Shown piece by piece: positions 16,874-25,357 of a DNA stretch of 64,000 bases (positions are counted from its first letter, which is position 1; the number at the start of each line of letters is the position of its first letter). This DNA comes from SG-bin7 sp964498095 (GTDB lineage: Bacteria; Bdellovibrionota; Bdellovibrionia; Bdellovibrionales; SG-bin7). Made by a program: the position numbers and the translations under genes. The notes under the pieces are model-generated. The model saw nothing but the letters and a program-made list of their open reading frames with translations, made no database searches and had not been told where the DNA came from. The DNA is taken from positions 1-64,000 of the forward strand of contig CAZCFY010000018.1 of assembly GCA_964498095.1 (NCBI GenBank), given 5' to 3'.

Positions 16874-17473
16874 ATGATTCGCAACATAATAATTGCTAGT
16901 TTTTTTATTGGTTCAATGGCGCAGGCTGAGCTTTATAAACTTGATCCGTCCCACACCCAAGTGGGTTTTCGCGTGACGCATTTAATGGTTTCAAAAGTGA
17001 GCGGGCGTTTTGATAAATTTGAAGGTAGTTTTAATTTAGACGGAAACAAGGTTTCAAAAATCGACGCCAAAATCGATCTTGATTCCATTAATACAAACGA
17101 GAAAAAACGTGACGCGCATTTAAAGAGCCCCGATTTTTTTGGCGTACGTGATGCCAAAGGGAATTTGGTAAAAGCTAATCAGTGGATGACTTTCACTGCG
17201 GATGGCGACTCGGTCAATATTGGTGATAACAATATTACCGGCAAGCTTACGATTGGCAAAACAACCAAAGATGTTACCTTAAAAGTAAATTATGGCGGCC
17301 AGGCGACGGATCCCTGGGGTGGCAAGCGCGTGGCGTTTACGGCTTCCGGCAAAATTAATCGTCAGGACTTCGGTGTTAAATGGAATAAGAATTTAGATGC
17401 CGGTGGCGTCGTTGTTGGCGATGATGTTGAAATCGTCATCGAAAGTGAAGCGATTGCGCAAGTTAAGAAGTAG
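16874..17473 (+). CDS. YceI-family periplasmic protein
   Basis: A 199-residue lipocalin-like protein with signal peptide (MIRNIIIASFFIGSMAQA). Family hallmarks are visible: LDPSHTQVGFRVTHLMVSKV near the mature N-terminus, GRFDKFEG, KRDAHLKSPDFF and a C-terminal INRQDFGVKWN. Members bind polyisoprenoids in a hydrophobic cavity and are often linked to isoprenoid-quinone or stress functions. AGGAGG precedes the ATG. Its C-terminal codons overlap the start region of the PhoD-like gene. Confidence 0.93.
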   Translation: MIRNIIIASFFIGSMAQAELYKLDPSHTQVGFRVTHLMVSKVSGRFDKFEGSFNLDGNKVSKIDAKIDLDSINTNEKKRDAHLKSPDFFGVRDAKGNLVKANQWMTFTADGDSVNIGDNNITGKLTIGKTTKDVTLKVNYGGQATDPWGGKRVAFTASGKINRQDFGVKWNKNLDAGGVVVGDDVEIVIESEAIAQVKK

Positions 17474-18482
17474 TTATTTCTTAATCATTCTTTTCTTGGC
17501 GGGGAATGGCTTTTCTAAGCCGCTCCCTGCCGATAAAGTGCTAAAGCAGTTTTCCTTTGGTTCCTGTCAGCGCGTTGAGAAGGATTTAGGTATTTATAAA
17601 ACTATCGGCAAGCTAAAACCGCAGCTAATGGTCCTCATGGGTGATAACATTTACGCCGGCACAGTCGAGGATAAAGAAAAGCGTTATTCTGAACTCAAAG
17701 AAAACCCAGATTTTAAAAAGTTTTTTGATAAGACACCGACTTATGCCATCTGGGATGACAACGACTACGGAAAGTCCGATACGGGAAGCGAATATCCCTA
17801 TCGTAAAGAAACGGAAAAATTATTCAAAAACTTCTGGGGACTAGCCGAATCCCTTTCCGGGCAAGAAGGTATATATCAGTCTTATATTTTTGGCCCCGAA
17901 GGTAAGCGCGTGCAATTCATCTTGTTAGACACACGCAGCTTTCGTAGCCGGCCGAAACTTTCGCCAACACCTTTGCCCATTGGGCTGTATGTGCCAAATG
18001 AAGATAAATCCACGACGATCCTGGGTGAAAAACAGTGGAAATGGCTGGAGGAAGAATTAAAAAAACCAGCTGAACTTCGCTTTATAGTTACCGGCTATCA
18101 GTTTTTAGTTAAGGAATTAAATTTTGAGTGCTGGATGAATTTTCCACACGAGCGCGAGCGGATGTTAGAGACAATCAAGAAAGCCAACGCCGGCGGCGTG
18201 GTTTTCCTAAGCGGAGACCGGCATATAGCTATGATTTTACACGACGGTGATCTCTGGGAGTTTACCTCAAGTGGATTAACCGAAGCGCTTCCTGACACGG
18301 CACCTGTTGCGCCCGAAAGTACCCTCGACGGAAAACTTTATTTCGGTCAGAACTTCGGCTTTGCCAGTATCGATTGGAAAGGGCGGGCGGTTAAAATCCA
18401 AATTCGTGATCCCCAATCCAGAGTGGTAAGAGAAAAGAGACTCACATTCAAATCACTGAACGTGGCTCCACAGGTCAAGTAG
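17445..18482 (+). CDS. PhoD-like metallophosphatase, exported
   Basis: About 345 residues of the alkaline phosphatase D family. The frame is open from an ATG at 17397 inside yceI. The signal-like segment LRKLRSSYFLIILFLAGNGF suggests initiation at GTG 17445 (overlap 29 bases) or TTG 17454, but this is unresolved. Metal-site motifs: FSFGSCQR, LMGDNIYAG, AIWDDNDYG, GYQF and LSGDRHIAMI; the domain ends with EFTSSGLTE. PhoD enzymes hydrolyse phosphodiesters or monoesters outside the cytoplasm. The neighbouring polyphosphate genes suggest a role in phosphate supply. The 3' end overlaps the ppx/gppA gene by 30 bases. Confidence 0.88.
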   Translation: MKRLRKLRSSYFLIILFLAGNGFSKPLPADKVLKQFSFGSCQRVEKDLGIYKTIGKLKPQLMVLMGDNIYAGTVEDKEKRYSELKENPDFKKFFDKTPTYAIWDDNDYGKSDTGSEYPYRKETEKLFKNFWGLAESLSGQEGIYQSYIFGPEGKRVQFILLDTRSFRSRPKLSPTPLPIGLYVPNEDKSTTILGEKQWKWLEEELKKPAELRFIVTGYQFLVKELNFECWMNFPHERERMLETIKKANAGGVVFLSGDRHIAMILHDGDLWEFTSSGLTEALPDTAPVAPESTLDGKLYFGQNFGFASIDWKGRAVKIQIRDPQSRVVREKRLTFKSLNVAPQVK

Positions 18483-19352
18483 GACGCCTTCCTTTAATCC
18501 TGTTTCTGGAATTTCTAACTGGTCGATGCGGAAATAGCGCATGAACTCTAAAACTATAATCGAAGCTGGTAAAATAACGTCAGCACGGTCCGGCCGCATT
18601 TTAAATTTCTCAATGCGTTCCTCGTAGGTCGTCGAAAAAAGTCTTTCAATGATTTCTTCCAGCTCGGGCTGGGAAACTTCATTTTCATTTTTCTTGTCCA
18701 GTATAATTTTACGAAGTTTGCCAATCCGCGCGACATTGCCGCCACAGCCACCGGCAATTTTGATATTTGTACGTGGAATCTGTTCGAGCGTCTCGCGGAC
18801 TAAGTTGGCAAAAAAATCACGGTCATAGACATTGTCCTGCGCCAGTTTCATCAGTCGCACGGTACCAATTCTTAATGTTCTAGCAATTTTGATTTGTCCA
18901 CGGTCGCTAAGGATAATCTCCACGCTACCGCCCCCAATGTCCATAAACGCGCATGGCCCCATCGGATAACCAAGAGCGTTGGAAAGTGCTAAGTAAATAA
19001 GGTTTGCCTCTTCTTCTCCAGAAATAATTTCCAACCGGATTTTGGTTTTTTCTAAAATTTCCTGAATTAGGTCTTTGCCATTTTTCGCCTCACGCACCGC
19101 ACTTGTTGCGACGGCCCGGTAGCCCAAAATTTTATGGTCATCGAAAATTCTTTTGTAATTTTTAAAAGCGGTGATGACTCTTTTGCAGGTGGCGCCGCTA
19201 ATTTCCCCTTTTGTAAAGGTCTCCGCACCCAGACGTATTGGATCACGCTCATTCACAAACAACTTTATTCTGCCCTTTGGTGTGGGCGAACCTATAGACA
19301 AACGAAGCGCATTAGAACCTACGTCTATAACTCCTAAGAATTGTTTATCCAT
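18453..19352 (-). CDS. Ppx/GppA exopolyphosphatase or pppGpp phosphatase
   Basis: A 299-residue protein of the ASKHA fold. VIDVGSNALRLSIG at the N-terminus is the phosphate-1 loop, ATSAVREAKNG follows, then GPCAFMDIGGGSVEI is the phosphate-2 region and AGGCGGNVARIGKL lies near the adenosine-type motif. It is the short, single-module form without the C-terminal HD-like domains of E. coli Ppx. It hydrolyses polyphosphate ends or converts pppGpp to ppGpp. Divergent from ppk with a 44-base gap. Confidence 0.92.
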   Translation of the reverse strand: MDKQFLGVIDVGSNALRLSIGSPTPKGRIKLFVNERDPIRLGAETFTKGEISGATCKRVITAFKNYKRIFDDHKILGYRAVATSAVREAKNGKDLIQEILEKTKIRLEIISGEEEANLIYLALSNALGYPMGPCAFMDIGGGSVEIILSDRGQIKIARTLRIGTVRLMKLAQDNVYDRDFFANLVRETLEQIPRTNIKIAGGCGGNVARIGKLRKIILDKKNENEVSQPELEEIIERLFSTTYEERIEKFKMRPDRADVILPASIIVLEFMRYFRIDQLEIPETGLKEGVLLDLWSHVQ

Positions 19353-19396
19353 TTGAAATCATGGTTGCATAATGGACTCGATTGTCAAGCCGGACC

Positions 19397-21550
19397 ATGA
19401 TAAGAATAGTTATGGTCAGAGCGCGCCGAAAACCAAAGAAAACAGCGGGGCTGGCGCAAATCAAAAGGCCAACCGATACCCCAATAAGTAACACCTATAT
19501 CAATCGTGAACTTTCATGGCTTGAGTTTAACCGCCGTGTATTGGCGCAGGCTTTCGACCCCGATGTACCCCTCCTGGAGCGCGTGCGTTTCTTAGGAATT
19601 TTTCACGCCAATCTAGATGAGTTTTTTATGAAGCGCGTGGGACTTATCCGCCGTAATCTTCTCTTGGCGACGGCCCACGTATCGCGTGATGGTTTAACGG
19701 CGGCGCAACAGTTCTTTGCCATTCGCAAAACGGTCGTGGAAATGGAAAGTCAGGCTAATTCCTGTTTTCGCGATAACATTACTCCGGCGTTAAAAAAGGA
19801 AGGTATCTTTTTATTAAAATGGAAAGACCTCTCGGTAGACGAAAAGGAACGGGCCAATCAGATTTTTACGACGCGCATTTTTCCGATTTTGACGCCGCTT
19901 TCGGTTGACCCGGGTCATCCCTTTCCCTTTATCTCAAATCTTTCCTACTCACTCGCGGTCGCCTTGCGCCACCCGGGTAAAGACGAAAAACTTTTTTCGC
20001 GCGTTAAGCTTCCCGAAATTTTTCCGGCATGGATTGATGTTACCACGACTACCGAAAGACCTCTTAGCCGCTGGGTCCATATCAGCGAAATAGTCCTAAA
20101 CAACTTGCCCCAGCTTTTTCCTGATATGGAGATTATTGCCACGATGCCATTTCGGGTGACCCGCAATATCGAAGTCGAACGCAATGAAGAAAACTTCGAC
20201 GATCTCTTGCAAATGATCGAGGAAGAACTCCGCGAGCGTAAATTTGAGGACGTCGTAAAATTAGAGCATGGCCCAAATCCCGACGAATGGTTGCTAAAAT
20301 TCGTCATGAGTGAACTTGATGTGATAGAACACGATCTTTATCAAATGGATTCAGAAATTGACTACGCCGGGTTAAAGCCAATCTGGTCAATAAATCGCCC
20401 GCACCTGCAATATCCTCCCTGGAACCCCTTAGTGCCACCGGAGCTACTCGAGGACACTGATATTTTTCGTGCGATTGCGCAAAAAGATATTTTGGTCCAT
20501 CACCCGTATGAAAGCTTTTCGGCGAGTGTAGAAAGATTTATTCGCACGGCCGCCGAAGACCCAAAAGTTTTAGCTTTGAAGATGACCCTCTACCGTACGC
20601 CGGAGGAAAGTAGTATCGGACAATCCTTAATTAAGGCTGCCGATCTCGGTAAACAAGTCGTCTGCTTGGTCGAACTTAAGGCCCGCTTTGATGAAAAACG
20701 TAATATTGCCTGGGCCACTCGCATGGAAGACGCCGGAATTCACGTGGTGTACGGAGTGGTTGGATTGAAAACCCACTGTAAAGTTTTACTCATCGTACGC
20801 CAAGAGGCGGAAGGGCTGCGGACCTATTGTCATATTGGAACTGGAAATTATCACCCATTGACGGCGCGGGCGTATACCGATGTTGGTTTATTTACGGTCG
20901 ACAAGGAAATTAGTGACGATCTCATTGCTCTTTTTAATTATCTTACGGGCCGCTCTCTTAAGAAGGACTATAAGAAACTGTTGGTTGCGCCCATTAATTT
21001 GAAGAAAAAACTTTTGGAATCCATTGAACGTGAAATTGCCAATAAGAAACAAAACAAAGAATCCCACATAATAATTAAATGTAATAATTTAGAAGACCAT
21101 GATCTTGTCAACGCTCTTTACGCGGCCTCCTCCGCAGGAGTGAAGATTGACCTTATTATCCGAAGTATTTGTACCTTACGGCCGGGCGTAAAGGATCATA
21201 GTGCAACCATTCGAGTGGTTTCTATAGTAGACCAGCTTTTGGAGCATTCGCGAATATTTTACTTCCGCAACGCCGCAAGCGATGCCGCCAAAGGCGAATT
21301 TTATATAGGCTCCGCTGACTGCATGTACCGAAATCTCCTCGCTCGCGTGGAGGTAGTAAGCCCCATTGATGATCCCGCCCTTAAAGCTAAACTTTGGGAG
21401 GTTTTGGATTTAAATATTAAATGCACAAGTAACGCTTGGCTCATGCAAAGTGACGGCAGTTACGTACGAGTAGCAGGGGCAAAAACTCCAAGTGCCCAGC
21501 GTGAGCTAATGCGCTTGACTCGGGATCGCATCGTACACCATAAAGATTAA
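19397..21550 (+). CDS. ppk1: Polyphosphate kinase 1
   Basis: About 717 residues. It reversibly transfers the ATP gamma-phosphate to polyphosphate. The frame opens at TTG 19382; ATG at 19397 (or 19412) is the likelier start, though no clear Shine-Dalgarno helps. The N-terminal domain begins YINRELSWLEFNRRVL, the DEFFMKRVGLIRR helix follows, the middle has FPFISNLSYSLAV, and the C-terminal catalytic domains carry CHIGTGNYHP with the autophosphorylated His and HSRIFYF with the second conserved His. Full length for the family. sixA starts 1 base after its stop. Confidence 0.96.
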   Translation: MIRIVMVRARRKPKKTAGLAQIKRPTDTPISNTYINRELSWLEFNRRVLAQAFDPDVPLLERVRFLGIFHANLDEFFMKRVGLIRRNLLLATAHVSRDGLTAAQQFFAIRKTVVEMESQANSCFRDNITPALKKEGIFLLKWKDLSVDEKERANQIFTTRIFPILTPLSVDPGHPFPFISNLSYSLAVALRHPGKDEKLFSRVKLPEIFPAWIDVTTTTERPLSRWVHISEIVLNNLPQLFPDMEIIATMPFRVTRNIEVERNEENFDDLLQMIEEELRERKFEDVVKLEHGPNPDEWLLKFVMSELDVIEHDLYQMDSEIDYAGLKPIWSINRPHLQYPPWNPLVPPELLEDTDIFRAIAQKDILVHHPYESFSASVERFIRTAAEDPKVLALKMTLYRTPEESSIGQSLIKAADLGKQVVCLVELKARFDEKRNIAWATRMEDAGIHVVYGVVGLKTHCKVLLIVRQEAEGLRTYCHIGTGNYHPLTARAYTDVGLFTVDKEISDDLIALFNYLTGRSLKKDYKKLLVAPINLKKKLLESIEREIANKKQNKESHIIIKCNNLEDHDLVNALYAASSAGVKIDLIIRSICTLRPGVKDHSATIRVVSIVDQLLEHSRIFYFRNAASDAAKGEFYIGSADCMYRNLLARVEVVSPIDDPALKAKLWEVLDLNIKCTSNAWLMQSDGSYVRVAGAKTPSAQRELMRLTRDRIVHHKD

Positions 21551-21551
21551 C

Positions 21552-22031
21552 ATGAAGGTTTACATTATTCGTCACGCGATTGCCATGGACCGCGACCTAT
21601 CCGAACCGCGCGGCATCGCCGAAGCTGACCGGCCCTTAACCGCGGAAGGCAAGAAAAAATTCGCAAAGCACCTGCGGGAATTAAAAAGGAAATTCACTAA
21701 AGTCGACCTCCTCCTCGTTAGCCCCTACCTGCGTACGGTTGAAACTGCGGAAATTTTTAAAAAAATAGTCCCGGTGGCCGCCGTAAAGCCTGAGCCCGGC
21801 CTTGAACCCGCTGCGACCGGTTCCGGTTTTGGCCCCGCTGCCATGGCCAAGAAAATCACATCGCTAAAGAAAAAAGTTGTTGCGATCATTGGCCACGAAC
21901 CCGACCTCGGATTACTCGTTAGCCAACTTTTGACAAAAAAATCAGGTAATATCATTAAATTCAAAAAAGGCGGCGTCGCCCTCATCGAAATCGACGGCGG
22001 TAATTCGGTTCTAAAAGGCCTTTGGAATTAA
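21552..22031 (+). CDS. sixA: SixA-like phosphohistidine phosphatase
   Basis: A 159-residue histidine phosphatase: MKVYIIRHAIAMDRD with the RHA nucleophile motif, ADRPLTAEGKKKF, SPYLRTVETAEI and GHEPDLG. SixA-type enzymes remove phosphate from His phosphotransfer proteins. SixA-like genes next to ppk are common, and polyphosphate-linked roles have been suggested. Its start follows ppk by 1 base, so the two are coupled. The 3' end overlaps the convergent HTH gene by 50 bases. Confidence 0.88.
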   Translation: MKVYIIRHAIAMDRDLSEPRGIAEADRPLTAEGKKKFAKHLRELKRKFTKVDLLLVSPYLRTVETAEIFKKIVPVAAVKPEPGLEPAATGSGFGPAAMAKKITSLKKKVVAIIGHEPDLGLLVSQLLTKKSGNIIKFKKGGVALIEIDGGNSVLKGLWN

Positions 22032-22503
22032 ATCTTTTACTCCATCCCTGTTCTCGGCGAAACTCTGGGTCCCGCATAATTGATTTCGCCAAACCTGAAA
22101 TTAACAGTGGATTTTCTATTTCCAGATTCGGATTTGCCTCAGGGCCACGGGAAATATGTTCTTTTGCCGCGTTTTCTAAGTGCTCCCAAACCACCTCTGA
22201 AAACAACTTTCTTGATTTTGGCCTAATCGCATAAACCAATTCACATTGCATTGCCTCCGCAACCCTTTCCAAGGTTTCTATTTTTACAGCCCCTCTCAAT
22301 TCAGATTTTTCAATCTGTTTCAATGCCGACGAAGTAATGCCCAGTTTTGCCGCCAGTTCTTTCCGAGAAAGGAATAAAGCTTTTCTTGCCAAGCTAAGCC
22401 AGCCTTCGGCGACCTTTTCCGCTTTTAGGAAGTGCTTTAACTTTTGATCAATTTCTCTGAATGAATAGTTTTGGTACCAAACAACGAAGGGATCCCAACC
22501 CAT
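21982..22503 (-). CDS. Mobile mystery protein A (XRE-type HTH), orphan
   Basis: A 173-residue protein. The central HTH (LARKALFLSRKELAAKLGITSSALKQIEKSE, about residues 37-67) and the following GAVKIETLERVAEAMQCELVYAIRP match the mobile mystery protein A pattern as I recall it. The usual partner, mobile mystery protein B (a Fic-domain protein), is absent: downstream lies only the convergent sixA. The last 16 codons are antisense to sixA, and the C-terminal sequence may be partly read-through. GAGGAGG precedes the ATG. Likely autoregulatory through the hairpin in its leader. Sign of past mobility. Confidence 0.75.
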   Translation of the reverse strand: MGWDPFVVWYQNYSFREIDQKLKHFLKAEKVAEGWLSLARKALFLSRKELAAKLGITSSALKQIEKSELRGAVKIETLERVAEAMQCELVYAIRPKSRKLFSEVVWEHLENAAKEHISRGPEANPNLEIENPLLISGLAKSIMRDPEFRREQGWSKRFNSKGLLEPNYRRRFR

Positions 22504-22526
22504 GCTAACCTCCTCTTGACTGCTTC

Positions 22527-22582
22527 CTGATTAAATAAGCTGTAGCTTACCCTTCTGAGGAAGGTACAGCTTATTTAATCAG
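22527..22582. promoter_or_regulatory. Long hairpin upstream of the HTH gene
   Basis: Bases 22527-22544 are a perfect inverted repeat of 22565-22582 (18 bp, core TTAAATAAGC). Inside lies a second 5-bp stem CCTTC-TGAG-GAAGG (22551-22564), leaving a 6-base bulge on one side. It sits 24 bases before the mobile mystery protein A start and has no U-tract, so it is not a simple terminator. Operator, RNA structure or recombination site are the options. Confidence 0.75.
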
Positions 22583-22618
22583 TAAGGTGTGTGAGAGGGG
22601 GTATGCAACTATCACGCC

Positions 22619-22660
22619 GAGGTTAACTCAAAAATTATAGAGGTTAGCTCGAAAATTATA
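22619..22660. repeat. Two tandem 21-bp direct repeats
   Basis: 22619-22639 and 22640-22660 are copies differing at two positions (GAGGTTA, A/G, CTC, A/G, AAAATTATA). A partial third copy, GAGGTTAAAT, follows at about 22666. They lie just downstream of potD. Iteron-like binding sites or a slippage product. Confidence 0.75.
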
Positions 22661-22675
22661 GAGTAGAGGTTAAAT

Positions 22676-23728
22676 TTAATAAGACTTAGCTTCGATCCAC
22701 ATTTGGTTCCAAACCGTGGCGGCGCCGCCTAAGTCTTGCAGATATTCTAGGGCTTCGAGAGGCAATTTGTGGATGTAGCTGGGTTTTAGAAAGTCGGATT
22801 CAACCATAGATTCGATAACGGCATTGGGAGAGCTGTACATTAACTCTTCGGAGGTTATCCGCGCGCTTTGCGCGTCCAGAATATGGTTAATAAAGGCGTG
22901 GGCCAAAGTCACATTTTTAGCCCCACGGGGGATTGCCAGAGTATCGGCCCAAATAACGCCGCCTTCTTTGGGCATCACAAAAACAAACTCGGGATTTGAA
23001 TTTATAATCTGACGGGCGTCGCCGCTATAAGCGTGGCCAATCCAAATATCGCCAGATAATAAATGTTGTTTTGGGTCACTGGAAAAAACGCGCACCTTTG
23101 ATTTTAGCTTGATAAGCAAATTTTTTGCTTGCGCGACTTCGGCCGTGTTTTGTGTGTTTGTTGAAAAACCCAATTTTTTTAATAAAGCGCCTATGACCTC
23201 ACGCTGATCATCTAGTAACGAGATATGACCGGCGTACTCATCGCGAAACAGAACGTCCCAAGAGTCTATAGGCTCTTTAATCAGTTTGGTATTGTAGATG
23301 AGTCCGGTTGTTCCCCAAGAATAGGGGACGGTAAAGCGTCCGGCCTCATCATAAGGAGCGTGTAAAAATTCGGATGCAATATTTTTTAAATTCGGAACCA
23401 GAGTTTTATCCAACTCCTGCAAGAGATTGCCGGCAATAAGTAAACGCACGGAATAGTCGGATGGGACAATAACGTCATACCCGGTGACTCCGGCCTGAAG
23501 TTTTGCAAGCAACTCTTCGTTATTAGAAAAGTTATCGTAGCGGACTTTGCAGTTTTGGACTTTTTCAAAGGAAGAAAGCACGCTTTCGGGAAAGTAATTG
23601 CTCATCGCATAGAGCGTAAGAACGCGTTGACCAGGACCGGAACTATCTTTGGTGTGGATGTTTCGCAAGAAATTCGCGAAAAGTAATATGAGGGCAAATA
23701 CTCCAAAAATGGAAAAAATCTGCTTCAT
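22676..23728 (-). CDS. potD: Spermidine/putrescine ABC transporter substrate-binding protein
   Basis: A 350-residue periplasmic binding protein with an uncleaved or cleavable N-terminal signal (MKQIFSIFGVFALILLFANF) and no lipobox. Motifs typical of PotD/PotF: LTLYAMSNYFPESVL at the start of the mature protein, GYDVIVPSDYSV, VPYSWGTTGLIYN, and IPRGAKNVTLAHAFINHILD near the C-terminus. It captures polyamines for the PotABC importer. The start overlaps the potC stop by 4 bases. It is the last gene of the operon. Confidence 0.93.
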   Translation of the reverse strand: MKQIFSIFGVFALILLFANFLRNIHTKDSSGPGQRVLTLYAMSNYFPESVLSSFEKVQNCKVRYDNFSNNEELLAKLQAGVTGYDVIVPSDYSVRLLIAGNLLQELDKTLVPNLKNIASEFLHAPYDEAGRFTVPYSWGTTGLIYNTKLIKEPIDSWDVLFRDEYAGHISLLDDQREVIGALLKKLGFSTNTQNTAEVAQAKNLLIKLKSKVRVFSSDPKQHLLSGDIWIGHAYSGDARQIINSNPEFVFVMPKEGGVIWADTLAIPRGAKNVTLAHAFINHILDAQSARITSEELMYSSPNAVIESMVESDFLKPSYIHKLPLEALEYLQDLGGAATVWNQMWIEAKSY

Positions 23729-24495
23729 TGAGTTACCTTACGATTTTGTGTCCAAAAAGCCAAGCTCACAAGAAAAAAACTTGTCATTAAAATGAGCGCA
23801 CAAAGTGCGTTTACTTCGGGACTTACGCCAAACTTTAACATCGAATAAATTTTTAGGGGTAAAACTGTCGCACCCGCACCAGAGGTAAAAAACGAAATGA
23901 TAAAATCATCAAAGCTTAAAGTAAAAACCATGAGCATTCCCGAGATCAGAGCTGGCCATAGTTGAGGTATAAGAATGTCAAAAATTATTTTCCATGGGCC
24001 CGCCCCCAAGTCCGAGGCGGCCTCTTCAAGAAGAGGATCAATAGATAAAATACGCGACCGTACTAACGTAGCGACATAAGCGCTGCCAAAAGCACTGTGC
24101 GCAATCACAATCGAAAACTTACCTAGAGGAATGCCAATTAAGACAAAGAAACATAAAAGCGACAAGCCCTGAACGATTTCGGGAAAGATAATAGGTAAGG
24201 TAGATGTATGCCGTAAGACGGTGCGTTCGCGCCGGCGGCCGCGCACGGAAATGACCCCCACGCAGAGTCCTAATACCAAACTCAACGCGGTCGCTTGTAC
24301 GGCAACCTCAAGAGAAGTGGCGAGGGCATCGAGGATGGCTTGGTTCATAAAAAGTTTTCTATACCAAGAAAAAGTAAAACCCTGCCAGACGGCGCCGCGC
24401 GGGGCGGTGTTAAAAGATAAAACAACCAAAACTACCATCGGCAAAAATAAAAACATATAAACGAGTGTGACGAAAAGTCCGCCGATGGCCTTCAC
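23725..24495 (-). CDS. potC: Spermidine/putrescine ABC transporter permease
   Basis: A 256-residue inner-membrane protein with six predicted helices. The EAA loop reads EEAASDLGAGPWKIIFDILIPQLWP, the coupling helix that contacts PotA. The N-terminal FNTAPRGAVWQGFTFSWYRKLF is characteristic of PotC/PotI. It overlaps potB by 4 bases and potD by 4, consistent with one transcript. Confidence 0.94.
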   Translation of the reverse strand: MKAIGGLFVTLVYMFLFLPMVVLVVLSFNTAPRGAVWQGFTFSWYRKLFMNQAILDALATSLEVAVQATALSLVLGLCVGVISVRGRRRERTVLRHTSTLPIIFPEIVQGLSLLCFFVLIGIPLGKFSIVIAHSAFGSAYVATLVRSRILSIDPLLEEAASDLGAGPWKIIFDILIPQLWPALISGMLMVFTLSFDDFIISFFTSGAGATVLPLKIYSMLKFGVSPEVNALCALILMTSFFLVSLAFWTQNRKVTQ

Positions 24496-25355
24496 ACGAA
24501 CAACTCCCCATCATCGCCTTTATTGACTTTTTCAAACGCTATCAGGCAGAGACCAATCATTAAAATAAGAACAACGCTGATGGCGGCTCCCAGAGGCCAA
24601 TTGCGCACGGTCAAAAATTGTTGCGAAAGCAAATTTCCAATGAAAAGATTTGTTCCCCCACCTAAAATATCGGGAATGACGAATTCACCGAGAGCAGGAA
24701 TGAACACCATTAAACTTCCGGCGGCGAGTCCCGGTGCGCAGAGGGGTAAAGTAATCTTAAAAAAGCGCTTTAGGCGTCCAGCTCCTAAATCAGCGGCGGC
24801 CTCAAGGAGTTTTACATCCAATTTTTCAACACTGACATAAAGACTCATGGCCATGTAGGGCAAGTAGTTATAAAACATTCCGATGAACACGGCCTTCGAA
24901 GTAAATAACCAGTGAATCGCCTGGGGGCCAAAGCCAAGACCTTCAAGCACATGGTTGATCCAACCATTATCAGAGAGCAGAACCATCCACGCATAAGTGC
25001 GAATTAAAAAATTTGTCCAAAAGGGAATTATGAGCAAAAAGAACAAAGCGTTTCGCCAGCGCCCAGCCACGAAAACCAAGAAGAGAGCCAAGGGAAAACC
25101 AACGAAAATGCATGCCACGGTCGTAAAGGCCGCAAGAGTGATAGAGCGCCACAGTGACGCTAAAATCGTCGCGCCATATTCGGGGTCAAAAAGTTTGCGG
25201 TAACTTTCGATATTAAAGGTCCAATCAAGTCCCCCGATATCGTTTCGGGTGAGAAAGCTTATGACGATCACGTACATCAGTGGAGCAAGCACCAACATTA
25301 TCGCCCAGATCCACGCAAACATTGAAAAGCCGAGATACGGTTTAGACTTATACAT
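24492..25355 (-). CDS. potB: Spermidine/putrescine ABC transporter permease
   Basis: A 287-residue permease with six helices. The EAA loop reads EAAADLGAGRLKRFFKITLPLCAPG, and IPALGEFVIPDILGGGTNLFIGN is the PotB/PotH signature in the last cytoplasmic region. It pairs with PotC to form the channel. It starts 2 bases after the potA stop and overlaps potC by 4 bases. Confidence 0.94.
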   Translation of the reverse strand: MYKSKPYLGFSMFAWIWAIMLVLAPLMYVIVISFLTRNDIGGLDWTFNIESYRKLFDPEYGATILASLWRSITLAAFTTVACIFVGFPLALFLVFVAGRWRNALFFLLIIPFWTNFLIRTYAWMVLLSDNGWINHVLEGLGFGPQAIHWLFTSKAVFIGMFYNYLPYMAMSLYVSVEKLDVKLLEAAADLGAGRLKRFFKITLPLCAPGLAAGSLMVFIPALGEFVIPDILGGGTNLFIGNLLSQQFLTVRNWPLGAAISVVLILMIGLCLIAFEKVNKGDDGELFV

Positions 25356-25357
25356 GG

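Noticed and set aside
22527..22582. Integron attC site
   Set aside because: Bulged hairpin shape fits loosely, but the GTTRRRY and RYYYAAC ends are not found and no integrase is near.
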